A stretch of 64,000 nt of DNA from Ktedonosporobacter rubrisoli. Its GTDB lineage: Bacteria > Chloroflexota > Ktedonobacteria > Ktedonobacterales > Ktedonobacteraceae. Below the pieces are notes generated by a model. The model ran no database searches. It was not told the DNA's origin and saw nothing but the letters and a program-made list of their open reading frames with translations. Within the stretch, counting starts at the first letter, position 1, and every line of letters begins with the position of its first letter. Below are positions 8,907 to 16,227 of this stretch, one piece after another. The position numbers and the translations under genes are program-made. The stretch is taken from assembly GCF_004208415.1 (NCBI RefSeq), contig NZ_CP035758.1, positions 6,572,001-6,636,000 of the forward strand. The letters are read 5' to 3'.

Positions 8907-9113
8907 TTAGCCTTCCTTTCGTGCTGCGTAGTTATCCAGAACACTATCATCTTTGACGTGCTCAAAAGGCGTACGACAAGCATTACAGTAATATTGAACT
9001 GTCAGCAGTTGCTGACCAAACAAGGAAAAGATTTCGGTCTCGCTTGAGCCGCAGTAGGGACAGATGACAAGGTTTTCTTTCTGTCGCTCACTGCCAGTAT
9101 AGTCTGTGCTCAT
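8907..9113 (-). CDS. Stand-alone PaaD zinc-ribbon domain
   Basis: This 68-residue protein carries Cys18, Cys21, Cys43 and Cys46 in CPYCGSSETEIFSLFG and YYCNACRTPFEHVK. From family knowledge this is the C-terminal zinc ribbon of PaaD (CPRCGS...FGS...YRC..C.EPFDHFK in Proteobacteria), where it is fused to a DUF59 domain. Here the DUF59 half is a separate gene at 10370-10723. The start is the ATG at 9113; the frame extends further upstream but that part lies in the repeat region 9129-9340. It probably works with the DUF59 protein in maturing the PaaAC di-iron oxygenase (inferred). Confidence 0.85.
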   Translation of the reverse strand: MSTDYTGSERQKENLVICPYCGSSETEIFSLFGQQLLTVQYYCNACRTPFEHVKDDSVLDNYAARKEG

Positions 9114-9128
9114 AGAACATCTCTTTTT

Positions 9129-9340
9129 TTGCCGCCTGCGGGCTGCAGGGAGGGGAGATGCTGGGGCGTAGCCTCCGTGCTCCAGGTTAAGAGCCTTTGC
9201 CCTCAACAATCCCTTTTTTACATCTTGCAACTCACTCAGTGGCCGGCAGGGGAAGATGCTGGGGCCAATCCGCTCGCTTGCAGCGTAGCCTCCGTGCCCC
9301 ACGTTAAGGGTCTGGCCCTTAACAATCTCTTTCCGCCATG
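9129..9340. repeat. Two imperfect copies of the dispersed repeat inside the paa operon (copies D1, D2)
   Basis: Two units of about 90-100 bp (about 9129-9215 and 9236-9340) share GATGCTGGGGC, GCGTAGCCTCCGTGC and a GTTAAG hairpin. The second ends in the perfect hairpin GTTAAGGG (9303-9310) / CCCTTAAC (9316-9323). The segment GGGGCCAATCCGCTCGCT to GCGTAGCCTCC matches copies A and B (GGGGC, AATTCGCT, GACGTAGCCTCC). They separate paaC from the zinc-ribbon gene and may set an expression step between them. Confidence 0.65.
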
Positions 9341-9345
9341 CTCTA

Positions 9346-10107
9346 CTAGACCTCTAGTTTGCGGGCAGTCGCGTCCCAGCGCTCCCAGGGAAGCGCCCGC
9401 GCCGCTCGCCAACGTTTGGTCGCCGGCTCAAAAGCTGCATTCACTTCAAGGCCAAGGCTTTCGAATGTTGGCATGATCTTCTGCAAATAGCGATGGCGCA
9501 ACTCGGCGGGCGTGGCATCAATGATCCCTTCCCGATACAGTTGCTGCATGCTAGTATCATCGTCGGGACCATACCAGCAAAGTGTCTCATCCCAGAGGCG
9601 CTCTAGCGAGCTAGCGAGGGCAGCGCGCACAGCCCCGCCGGCTCTGGCCAGGCGACGCACCCAGCCCTCGCCATGGATCTGATGGATGCGCTCCTCCTGT
9701 AAGATCTTGCGCGCACGCTGACGCAACGGCTCATAACTTGAGTCCTGGGCCGCCTCAAAAAACGTAGTAATCGCTGTATCCAGTAAAAAATTAGTAGCCA
9801 CAAAATCAGACCAGCCCTGGAAATCTCGGTCCAGGAAGGCCAGATGGTAGTGCAGGGTCCGTGTTTCCGGCTCGATCTGCTGCGGGTCAGCCTCGGCCTG
9901 TGCAAAATTATCGAGCAACGGATAGAGAGTACGCGCATGACCCAGCTCGTCCTGAGTCATAGCCGCCGCGGCTACCGCAGCCTCCAGCGCTGGCGCGCCA
10001 TTGCACCAGAAAGCATAGCGCCGACCAATGGCCTGCTTATTATCGGCCAGCGACGAGAGAACGGCAAATAAGGCTGCGTGGTCCGTACGTGTTGTAGCAT
10101 TTGCCAT
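9346..10107 (-). CDS. paaC: Phenylacetyl-CoA epoxidase structural subunit PaaC
   Basis: The 253-residue ferritin-like protein pairs with PaaA in the oxygenase that forms the 1,2-epoxide of phenylacetyl-CoA. It has QDELGHA at residues 52-58 (Glu54, His57) and EERIHQIHGEGW, and the alpha-helical pattern of the family. In characterised systems PaaC has no working di-iron site and acts as a scaffold; the remnants of EXXH motifs seen here fit that. It starts at ATG 10107, 17 nt after paaB, within the paa operon. Length is as usual. Confidence 0.93.
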   Translation of the reverse strand: MANATTRTDHAALFAVLSSLADNKQAIGRRYAFWCNGAPALEAAVAAAAMTQDELGHARTLYPLLDNFAQAEADPQQIEPETRTLHYHLAFLDRDFQGWSDFVATNFLLDTAITTFFEAAQDSSYEPLRQRARKILQEERIHQIHGEGWVRRLARAGGAVRAALASSLERLWDETLCWYGPDDDTSMQQLYREGIIDATPAELRHRYLQKIMPTFESLGLEVNAAFEPATKRWRAARALPWERWDATARKLEV

Positions 10108-10124
10108 GTGCTTTTCCTAACTCC

Positions 10125-10373
10125 TTACGACCCAATCACTGTAACGACGCAATCACGCGGGATAATGACCATCTCGATCCATGAGAACTCGTCATAAATG
10201 CTGCGCGCATAGACGCGGGCAAGCTCTACATCGTCGGCCATAACGTTACCAATCTCATGGAGTGGCTCTTCGTATTTGCGGCGTGCATACACCAACCATA
10301 CGCGGCTCTCGTTAAGCGCTTCGCGCCGGGTCCTCTGGTTCGCCTGCACGCCTTGTTCTATGCCTGTACTCAC
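10125..10373 (-). CDS. paaB: Phenylacetyl-CoA epoxidase subunit PaaB
   Basis: The protein of about 82 residues matches PaaB: VWLVYARRKYEEPLHEIGNV, then DDVELARVYARSIYDE and a C-terminal VIIPRD strand. PaaB is thought to bridge PaaAC heterodimers and the reductase. The start is taken as GTG 10373, which overlaps the TGA of the upstream paaD-like gene (GTGA) and has GGGGGAT upstream; an ATG at 10388 without a good ribosome-binding site is the alternative and would add five residues. Confidence 0.88.
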   Translation of the reverse strand: MSTGIEQGVQANQRTRREALNESRVWLVYARRKYEEPLHEIGNVMADDVELARVYARSIYDEFSWIEMVIIPRDCVVTVIGS

Positions 10374-10723
10374 GCCGATATCCCCCATGTACGCATAATT
10401 TCAATGCCATCTTCGCTTAAGCGCTCTTTGGTCCATACGGGGTCCCATACAACCTCGATATCGACCTTCTCCACTCCTGGCTCCTGTAATAAGCGCTGGC
10501 GAATATCATCCATAATGAACTCCATGGCCGGACAGCCCATGGCAGTAAAGGTGAGCTTGAGATTGACGCATCCATCATGCTGCGCAATATCGACGATAAG
10601 ACCCATATCAACAACGCTGATCGGAATCTCCGGGTCCATTACATCGCGCAGCGCGTCCCAGAGTGAGGGACATGATGCGTGTTCGCGCGGGCAGGTCTGC
10701 ATAGATGGATAGGTCGTAGTCAT
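10370..10723 (-). CDS. paaD: PaaD-like DUF59 (MIP18) protein, without zinc ribbon
   Basis: The 117-residue protein has the DUF59 core DPEIPISVVDMGLI and FTAMGCPAMEFI, then VEVVWDPVW-like spacing (IEVVWDPVWTKERLS). DUF59 proteins serve in iron-sulfur or iron-centre maturation, and PaaD is needed for PaaABC activity in known systems. Usual PaaD proteins are about 160 residues with a C-terminal zinc ribbon; here the protein stops at ISA and the ribbon is encoded separately at 8907-9113. The start overlaps the paaA stop as ATGA (10720-10723), a sign of coupled translation. The order paaA-paaD-paaB-paaC differs from the E. coli order paaABCDE. Confidence 0.9.
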   Translation of the reverse strand: MTTTYPSMQTCPREHASCPSLWDALRDVMDPEIPISVVDMGLIVDIAQHDGCVNLKLTFTAMGCPAMEFIMDDIRQRLLQEPGVEKVDIEVVWDPVWTKERLSEDGIEIMRTWGISA

Positions 10724-11676
10724 GCCTCTTGCTCCAACAGGCGCAGCATCTCTTTCTTGCCGCGCTGTATCATCGCCACAAACTCTTCGTTCTTGGGGCC
10801 GCGTGCTTTCCAACGCTTGATAACGTCGTCCCAGCTACACGCCCCATCCTCCAGCAGCCAGCGCTTAGCCTGCGCATCAAAATGGGCAGGGAAGGCACAA
10901 TCCACGACATACTTCTTCTGCGCTTCGTCATAGTGTGCAGGAACGTTGAGCTGCAGCTCCTGGCAGAGCGGAACTGCCGTAGACATCCAGATCTGGCGCA
11001 ATTCGTCGTTACTGTGGCCCTTAAAGCCGTAATTAAGCTGCTCGCTGTGCTTCTTTAAATCGTCAGGCAGACCAAACCACTCGACGGTGAGCAGGAACAT
11101 CCAATCTACGGCCTTCTGTAGCTCTTCGTGGCCGCTTCTATCTTTGTTAAGTTTGCGCATCCACTGCTCGCCGTGTCGCAGATGGAAAGTCTCTTCCTTG
11201 TCTACTTTCACCAGTGCGCGCTTCCAGGGACCAAAGGTTGTGCTCTGATAGATATCGCCCAGCAGAGTATAGCCGGCTCGATCATAGAAAGCGTTGGCTA
11301 CCACTAACTCTACCCAGCTATCCAGGGGCACATCAAAGGCATAAGGGTATTTAAACTGACGGGGCTCTCGCTCGAAGATTAATTTTTCTGTGTCTACACC
11401 TACGTCTCGTAGCAGACGATAGGCGATGTGCGCATGGCCTAGCTCATCCTGGATGATAGAGACCGCAGAGCCAAAGGCATTGAGGGAGGGAGCATGCACG
11501 GCAGCATGATAATAGGCCGGGGAGCTGATGAGCTCGGTATCAGCCGAGACTGTGAGGATACGCTTGATCCCCTCAAGATACACGGGGCTCATGTGCTCAA
11601 TGGACTCTACTAGCTGCTGCTTTCGTAGTCGACTTACCAGAGCCTCTTCGCTCTGGAGCGCAGATATAGCGGTCAT
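10720..11676 (-). CDS. paaA: Phenylacetyl-CoA epoxidase catalytic subunit PaaA
   Basis: The 318-residue protein is the oxygenase subunit that converts phenylacetyl-CoA to its ring 1,2-epoxide. Di-iron ligands are visible as QDELGHA (Glu78, His81) and VDKEETFHLRHGE (Glu161/162, His165). The start ATG at 11676 has AAGGAGT at 11684-11690. It is the first gene of the operon, next to a promoter with an overlapping palindrome. The reductase gene paaE, the ligase paaK and the ring-opening paaZ are not in this window. Confidence 0.95.
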   Translation of the reverse strand: MTAISALQSEEALVSRLRKQQLVESIEHMSPVYLEGIKRILTVSADTELISSPAYYHAAVHAPSLNAFGSAVSIIQDELGHAHIAYRLLRDVGVDTEKLIFEREPRQFKYPYAFDVPLDSWVELVVANAFYDRAGYTLLGDIYQSTTFGPWKRALVKVDKEETFHLRHGEQWMRKLNKDRSGHEELQKAVDWMFLLTVEWFGLPDDLKKHSEQLNYGFKGHSNDELRQIWMSTAVPLCQELQLNVPAHYDEAQKKYVVDCAFPAHFDAQAKRWLLEDGACSWDDVIKRWKARGPKNEEFVAMIQRGKKEMLRLLEQEA

Positions 11677-11717
11677 GGACGTTACTCCTTATATTGTGGC
11701 AACCATATTTCGCTGTC

Positions 11718-11769
11718 ATATCTCCATATGGATATATTCATTGTATGTTGGAGAGCAGGAAAAAGTCAA
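11718..11769 (-). promoter_or_regulatory. paaA promoter with overlapping palindromic operator
   Basis: Reading on the minus strand, -35 TTGACT (11764-11769) and -10 TACAAT (11740-11745) are 18 bp apart. Directly downstream, 11718-11737 is a 20-bp inverted repeat centred on CCATATGG with one mismatched pair. Such a site would block transcription start when bound; TetR-type PaaR or GntR-type PaaX regulators are known for paa genes, but none is encoded next to it. The rest of the gap up to 12051 (11770-12051) shows no gene; it must hold the start signals of the acyltransferase gene. Confidence 0.6.
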
Positions 11770-12051
11770 GATCTACTTATGGGGCGTCAGTTCACAGAAT
11801 TGTAACATTTAGAAGCCCGACGCTACATTTTCACGACACTTTTGTGATAGTCCAATGACATCTCTCCCTTATCATTAATCCCAGATCAAGATGAAATATA
11901 CGCCTGCCCCATAAAGATTTGCTATTAAACAGCCTTAGAGGCGGTTTTTCAGGACGAATAATGTGGCCAGGAGAGATTGAATAACTTTCTTTCCGGCTTC
12001 GTCTCTGAGCTTTATCCGCCTGGCGCGAGTAGATAAAAAAGGAACTATACT

Positions 12052-13391
12052 ATGAATATATCTCCACCTGGTAGCGAAAAAAAAGCCCGAATTTATTATT
12101 TCGATACCCTCCGCGCATTCCTCATTTTACTCGTCTTAATCATTCATAGCGCCAATATGCTCGTTCCATCTTACAATATGGGAGTGGGCGGAAACAGCCC
12201 CTACCTGCAATATTGCATCGACTTCTTACCCCAATGGATCATTGCGCTCTTCTTCCTGTTTGCCGGAGCCGGCACACGCTTCGCCCTGCGCCGCCGAACA
12301 GCAGGCCAGTTCATCGGCGAACGCTGCCGACGCCTCCTGATCCCTCTCATCGGCGGTTTTCTACTCATCGCGCCCCTGCAGGCTTATTTTGAAGCCCTGG
12401 GACAGCCTGGCCAGCCCACGAATTTCCTAGCCTTCTCGGCCTCATTCCTTACACATATTCCCTTCAGCTGGAATCCCCAATGGATGGGCGCCTACCTGCA
12501 CCATCTGTGGTTTCTTGCCGATCTATTTCTCATCTCTTTGCTGCTCTTGCCGCTTTGCAGATTTTTCCAAAGCGACTCCGGCAGCAAGCTACTCGATAAG
12601 CTGACCAGCTTCTGCGAAGGGCACAAAGGCCTTGCCGCCTTCTGGCTCTTTCTCGTTCCGCTCGCCCTGGTCCAGCTTGGCCTACGTCCAGCCTTTCCCG
12701 GCTACCAGAACTGGGCAGACGTCTTCACCTGGCTGCTCTGCTACATCTATGGCTATGTGCTTTTCGCTACGCCACGCTTTGCCCCCTCATTGCCGGGGCT
12801 GGCAAAGGAGCGCTGATACTTGGCAGTAGCTGTTTTCTGCTCATCGTCGCCCTCTGGCTCAGCGGAACGCAGGGCCTGTGGACCAGCGCCTCTGATTATG
12901 CGCCCGGCAACCTGCTCTTCCTGCTGCTGCATAGCCTCAATCTGGGCTCCTGGCTCCTGGTAGCGCTTGCCGCCGGCAATCGGTATCTCAATTTCAGCAA
13001 CAAAGCCCTACAATATGGCAGCAGCATCTCGTTCTCGTTCTACTGGCTACACTATCCGCTGATTGTGCTTGCGGCCTGGCTGATCGTACCACTGCAGATT
13101 GGTAGCGTGGGCAAATTCCTGCTCATCGGCCTTAGCAGCCTGCTGGTAACTCTGATACTGACAGACCTATTCTTTAAGCGCTTGGAGGGTCTACGGGGCA
13201 TCTGGGGGCTGGCAGAGGGCAAATTGCGCGCCCGCCTGGCTCGGGGATATGCAGAAAATATCCGCGCAGGCTATGGGCCTGAAGTTGAGGCCATGCAGCC
13301 TACGCTCGCGCGTGGAACCCGGAACCTGACCGGCTCGCTCGCCGCCCTCTCGTTTTCCACGGCCCCGGTTACTGGCGCCCTGATAGATTAA
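12052..13391 (+). pseudogene. Acyltransferase-3 family membrane protein, frameshifted
   Basis: The first 254 codons match acyltransferase-3 (OafA-like) proteins: YYFDTLRAFLILLVLIIHS with the conserved His, then many membrane segments. The frame stops at 12814-12816. From about 12792 the +2 frame continues the same protein (PGAGKGALILGS onward, including FSFYWLHYPLIVLAAWL, a family C-terminal motif) to 13391. Adding one G to the GGGG at 12795-12798 would restore about 446 residues, a normal length. So this is either a recent 1-bp deletion in a homopolymer or a sequencing error. Family members move acyl groups to membrane or wall sugars. AAGGAAC precedes the start. Confidence 0.85.
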
Positions 13392-13424
13392 GTAACATAG
13401 CTCTTGAAAGAAGGTGAAGCAGTT

Positions 13425-14855
13425 ATGACCAGCCAGCTCCTTGAAAGGCAGCCCTCAGCGGCTTTGCCAGAAGAGCCAGCCGCCGGCACGCCCGGCCCCT
13501 GGCAGGTCCTCAAAAATCGAAATTTTCTCTTAATCTGGATAGCGCAGTTGCTCTCGCTCATCACGCTCAACGCCGCCAACTTTGGCTTTGTTATGCAGGT
13601 TCAGCACACCAGCAGTTCCTTGCTTCTGGTAAGCCTGGCCATTATCGCCTTTCAGTTGCCGGCCTTCCCCTTCGGAGCTATCGCCGGCGTGATAGTTGAC
13701 TGGCTTGATAAGCGTCTTGTGCTCTGGGTGAGCAATATCCTGCGCATGGCTACTATGCTACTGATGAGCCTCTCGCTGCTCATAGATCACACAAATCTGG
13801 GACCGCTTTTCGTCCTGACGTTCCTCACAGCGCTCATCGGCCAGTTCTTCACGCCTGCGGAGGGCGCATCTATCCCCTTCCTGGTTGAGAAGCGAGAATT
13901 GATGGCAGCGCTTTCCCTCTTCAATATTACTGTCACTGTCTCGATGGTCATCGGCTTTCTGCTGTTGGGCGGCCTGATTATCCAGCTCTTTCCGCCATTT
14001 ACCATCCAGCTTAGCCTTTTCACGCTGCACATCGAGCCCACAGATCTCCTCTTCTTGTTCGGCGCTCTGCTCTATGGTATCTGCGCCATCCTGATTCTGT
14101 GCATTCCCAGGCGCGCTTTCGGGCAGGCCAGCAGTCAGGCCATAAGCAATAAACAGCTCAGGGAGAGCTCTAAGCAGGCTATATCTCAGTTGAGACATGA
14201 TATGATCGAGGGCTGGCTGATGGTGCGCACCAATCGGCTCCTCTTCTTCGCAGTCATTCAGTGTACGCTCATTGGCATTGTGATGCTGCTCGTAGGCCTG
14301 CTCGCGCCAACTTTCGTCCAGCATATTCTACAGCGGCGGGCCGAGGACGTTTCGCTCATTCTTGCCCCGGCCGGGATTGGCTTAGTGGGCGCGGCCTGTG
14401 TCCTGCCTCGCCTCACGCAGCGCATCGACAAGCTTGTTTTGACCACCATTGGCCTGAGCTCCCTGGCTCTGGGCTGCCTCCTGCTGGCTCTTAATCAGTG
14501 GTTTGCCCACACCCTCAATCCAGCGCAGGCCACAAGCTGGCTTACCACCTCAACAATGATCCTGGTAGCCGTGCTGGGAGCCGCTATCGCCATGGTCACC
14601 ATTCCAACCCAGACCCTCATGATCGAATGCGCCCCAGAAGCTGGACGGGCCCGTGTGCTGGCCTTACAATTTATGCTGTATAATCTTGGCTCGATCCCCG
14701 TCCTCTTGTTTGCCGCGCTTATCGCTCAGTTTATAGGCTTTGATAGATTCCTAATCCTGCTGGCGGCAAGTATCGCCCTTTTCGGCTTCTGGAGTTATCG
14801 GACGATGCGCAGGCAGAGAAGACAAAAGAACCAGGCTCGCGCGCCCCGATCCTGA
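13425..14855 (+). CDS. MFS efflux transporter (MFS_3/EntS-like)
   Basis: The 476-residue protein has about 12 hydrophobic segments. The N-terminal NRNFLLIWIAQLLSLI, then FGAIAGVIVDWLDKRLVLW and AEGASIPFLVEK match the family of exporters that includes EntS. The start is the ATG at 13425 behind GAAGGTG; an upstream TTG at 13404 is less likely. It begins 33 nt after the acyltransferase frame, so the two were probably one operon. The substrate cannot be told. A central loop rich in Ser/Gln (about residues 230-250) separates the two halves. Confidence 0.87.
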   Translation: MTSQLLERQPSAALPEEPAAGTPGPWQVLKNRNFLLIWIAQLLSLITLNAANFGFVMQVQHTSSSLLLVSLAIIAFQLPAFPFGAIAGVIVDWLDKRLVLWVSNILRMATMLLMSLSLLIDHTNLGPLFVLTFLTALIGQFFTPAEGASIPFLVEKRELMAALSLFNITVTVSMVIGFLLLGGLIIQLFPPFTIQLSLFTLHIEPTDLLFLFGALLYGICAILILCIPRRAFGQASSQAISNKQLRESSKQAISQLRHDMIEGWLMVRTNRLLFFAVIQCTLIGIVMLLVGLLAPTFVQHILQRRAEDVSLILAPAGIGLVGAACVLPRLTQRIDKLVLTTIGLSSLALGCLLLALNQWFAHTLNPAQATSWLTTSTMILVAVLGAAIAMVTIPTQTLMIECAPEAGRARVLALQFMLYNLGSIPVLLFAALIAQFIGFDRFLILLAASIALFGFWSYRTMRRQRRQKNQARAPRS

Positions 14856-14871
14856 AAACAGGTAGGCACAG

Positions 14872-14883
14872 CCAGAGCTCTGG
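14872..14883. terminator. Palindrome between convergent genes
   Basis: CCAGAGCTCTGG is a perfect 12-bp palindrome in the 39-nt gap between the MFS gene and the convergent transglycosylase gene, followed on the plus strand by TTCAAAAG. It may serve both as a terminator, but it is short. Confidence 0.35.
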
Positions 14884-14894
14884 TTCAAAAGTAG

Positions 14895-15881
14895 CTAGAT
14901 GCCCATGATTCTATTGATATAGTTGCGTGTCTCGGGAGGGATATAGTTCATCCAGGCCGCACCACCCAGGCGAATGGCATTATCCACGGTTCCGCTGCCA
15001 GCATTATAGGCCGCTAGTGCCTTGGCATAATCGTTACCATACTGGTGATAATAGTTAGCCATATAGCGAGCCGCACCATTGAGCGCCGAGACCGGATCAT
15101 AAGGATTTACGCCCATACCGGCCGCCGTTGATGGCATAAACTGGGCAATACCCACAGCGCCCGAAGGGGAAACTGCATAGGGATTAAAGCCGCTCTCCGC
15201 ATTGATCTGTCGCACAAAATAATCGGGCGGGATGCCGGCATTAATGGCAGCCTGCCGAGCCAGGGCCACATACTGGCTCTTGGGCAGGTTCATCGGCGGT
15301 GGAACCGGCATGTTTCCCGTTGTATCGGCTTGATCCTGGTTCTGGGTCATAGACATAACATGCCCATCGAGATTCCAGGCCAGCTGCTGGGATTGCACCC
15401 ACTGGATCACGCTCTGGAACAACGGGCTTGAGCCTCGCGCGCTCAACGGAGACATCGTGAGCATCGAGACAAATACGATAATGACAACCGCCCCCATTAC
15501 GATGCCATGGCGCGTATGCAAGGCCAGCGGCGAAGGCTCATCGGCCAGCTTCCTGGTTACCGGCGCCCCCTTGCGCGCCCCCGGGATGACCACCACGCCA
15601 CGTTTATTAGCCGCGGCAGGCTGCATCGTGGCTTGTAGGGCTGCGATCAGCGATTGCGTTGTCGCCACATCGTGCACTGGTTCTGTCAGCATTGGATAGC
15701 GGCCAGCCAGCCCTCCCGTCAGCGAGCCGGGAGCAGACATCTGCTGTGGCCCAGAATGGAGACCCTCGGTCGTCTTGTTTGTAATGGGTGGCGGAGTAAA
15801 GGGAAGACTATCTGAAATACGCTCCTCTGCTATATCAGTAGAACTGTACTGAAATGGCTGAAGAGAGTCGAATTGTTGCAT
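14895..15881 (-). CDS. Membrane-anchored lytic transglycosylase (SLT domain)
   Basis: The 328-residue protein has a cytoplasmic N-terminal region of about 125 residues, one membrane segment at about 127-145, a linker, and a C-terminal SLT domain (about 200-328). The catalytic Glu229 sits in INAESGFNPYAVSPSGAVG, followed by IAQFMPSTA and AALAAYNAGSG-like LAAYNAGSGTVDNA. It should cleave peptidoglycan glycan strands outside the membrane with formation of anhydro-muramic ends. The long cytoplasmic N-terminus is unusual for the family and could bring regulation or partners. It has its own promoter upstream. Confidence 0.9.
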   Translation of the reverse strand: MQQFDSLQPFQYSSTDIAEERISDSLPFTPPPITNKTTEGLHSGPQQMSAPGSLTGGLAGRYPMLTEPVHDVATTQSLIAALQATMQPAAANKRGVVVIPGARKGAPVTRKLADEPSPLALHTRHGIVMGAVVIIVFVSMLTMSPLSARGSSPLFQSVIQWVQSQQLAWNLDGHVMSMTQNQDQADTTGNMPVPPPMNLPKSQYVALARQAAINAGIPPDYFVRQINAESGFNPYAVSPSGAVGIAQFMPSTAAGMGVNPYDPVSALNGAARYMANYYHQYGNDYAKALAAYNAGSGTVDNAIRLGGAAWMNYIPPETRNYINRIMGI

Positions 15882-15974
15882 GACCTACCTCATCACAATC
15901 TGCGGGCGCATACCCACCTCATCGACGCGGGAAAGACACACCAGCACCCTTGATCACATCATTACTTGTTTTCA

Positions 15975-16004
15975 AGTCTAGCTAAAGAGGCGGAAACAAG
16001 TCAA
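15975..16004 (-). promoter_or_regulatory. Probable promoter of the transglycosylase gene
   Basis: On the minus strand TTGACT (15999-16004) and TAGACT (15975-15980) are 18 bp apart, followed by 93 nt to the start codon and a GAGGT ribosome-binding site. The remaining gap 16005-16227 holds only the terminator of the GH57 gene. Confidence 0.4.
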
Positions 16005-16154
16005 TTTTTTTGGCGAAAAGGGGGTAAAAGTAATATGCAGAGCCAGGCATTTTAACGAACCTATGTTCGCCTGACGCGCCCATGCAGGATTGCAGGCAAA
16101 GCGAAATAGCTTTATTTAACGCAAGAAATAGTAGGCAAGTGGGGAAAGAAAAAG

Positions 16155-16188
16155 CCTGGCAGAAGGAGGATTAACTCCTTCTGCCAGG
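16155..16188 (-). terminator. Intrinsic terminator of the GH57/GT pair
   Basis: Arms CCTGGCAGAAGGAG (16155-16168) and CTCCTTCTGCCAGG (16175-16188) pair perfectly around a 6-nt loop. On the minus strand the hairpin is followed by CTTTTTCTTT, the expected T-tract, 40 nt after the GH57 stop codon. Confidence 0.85.
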
Positions 16189-16227
16189 TCGCCTTGATAG
16201 TTAGCTGAGTTGAAGCGCCAAAGTAAT

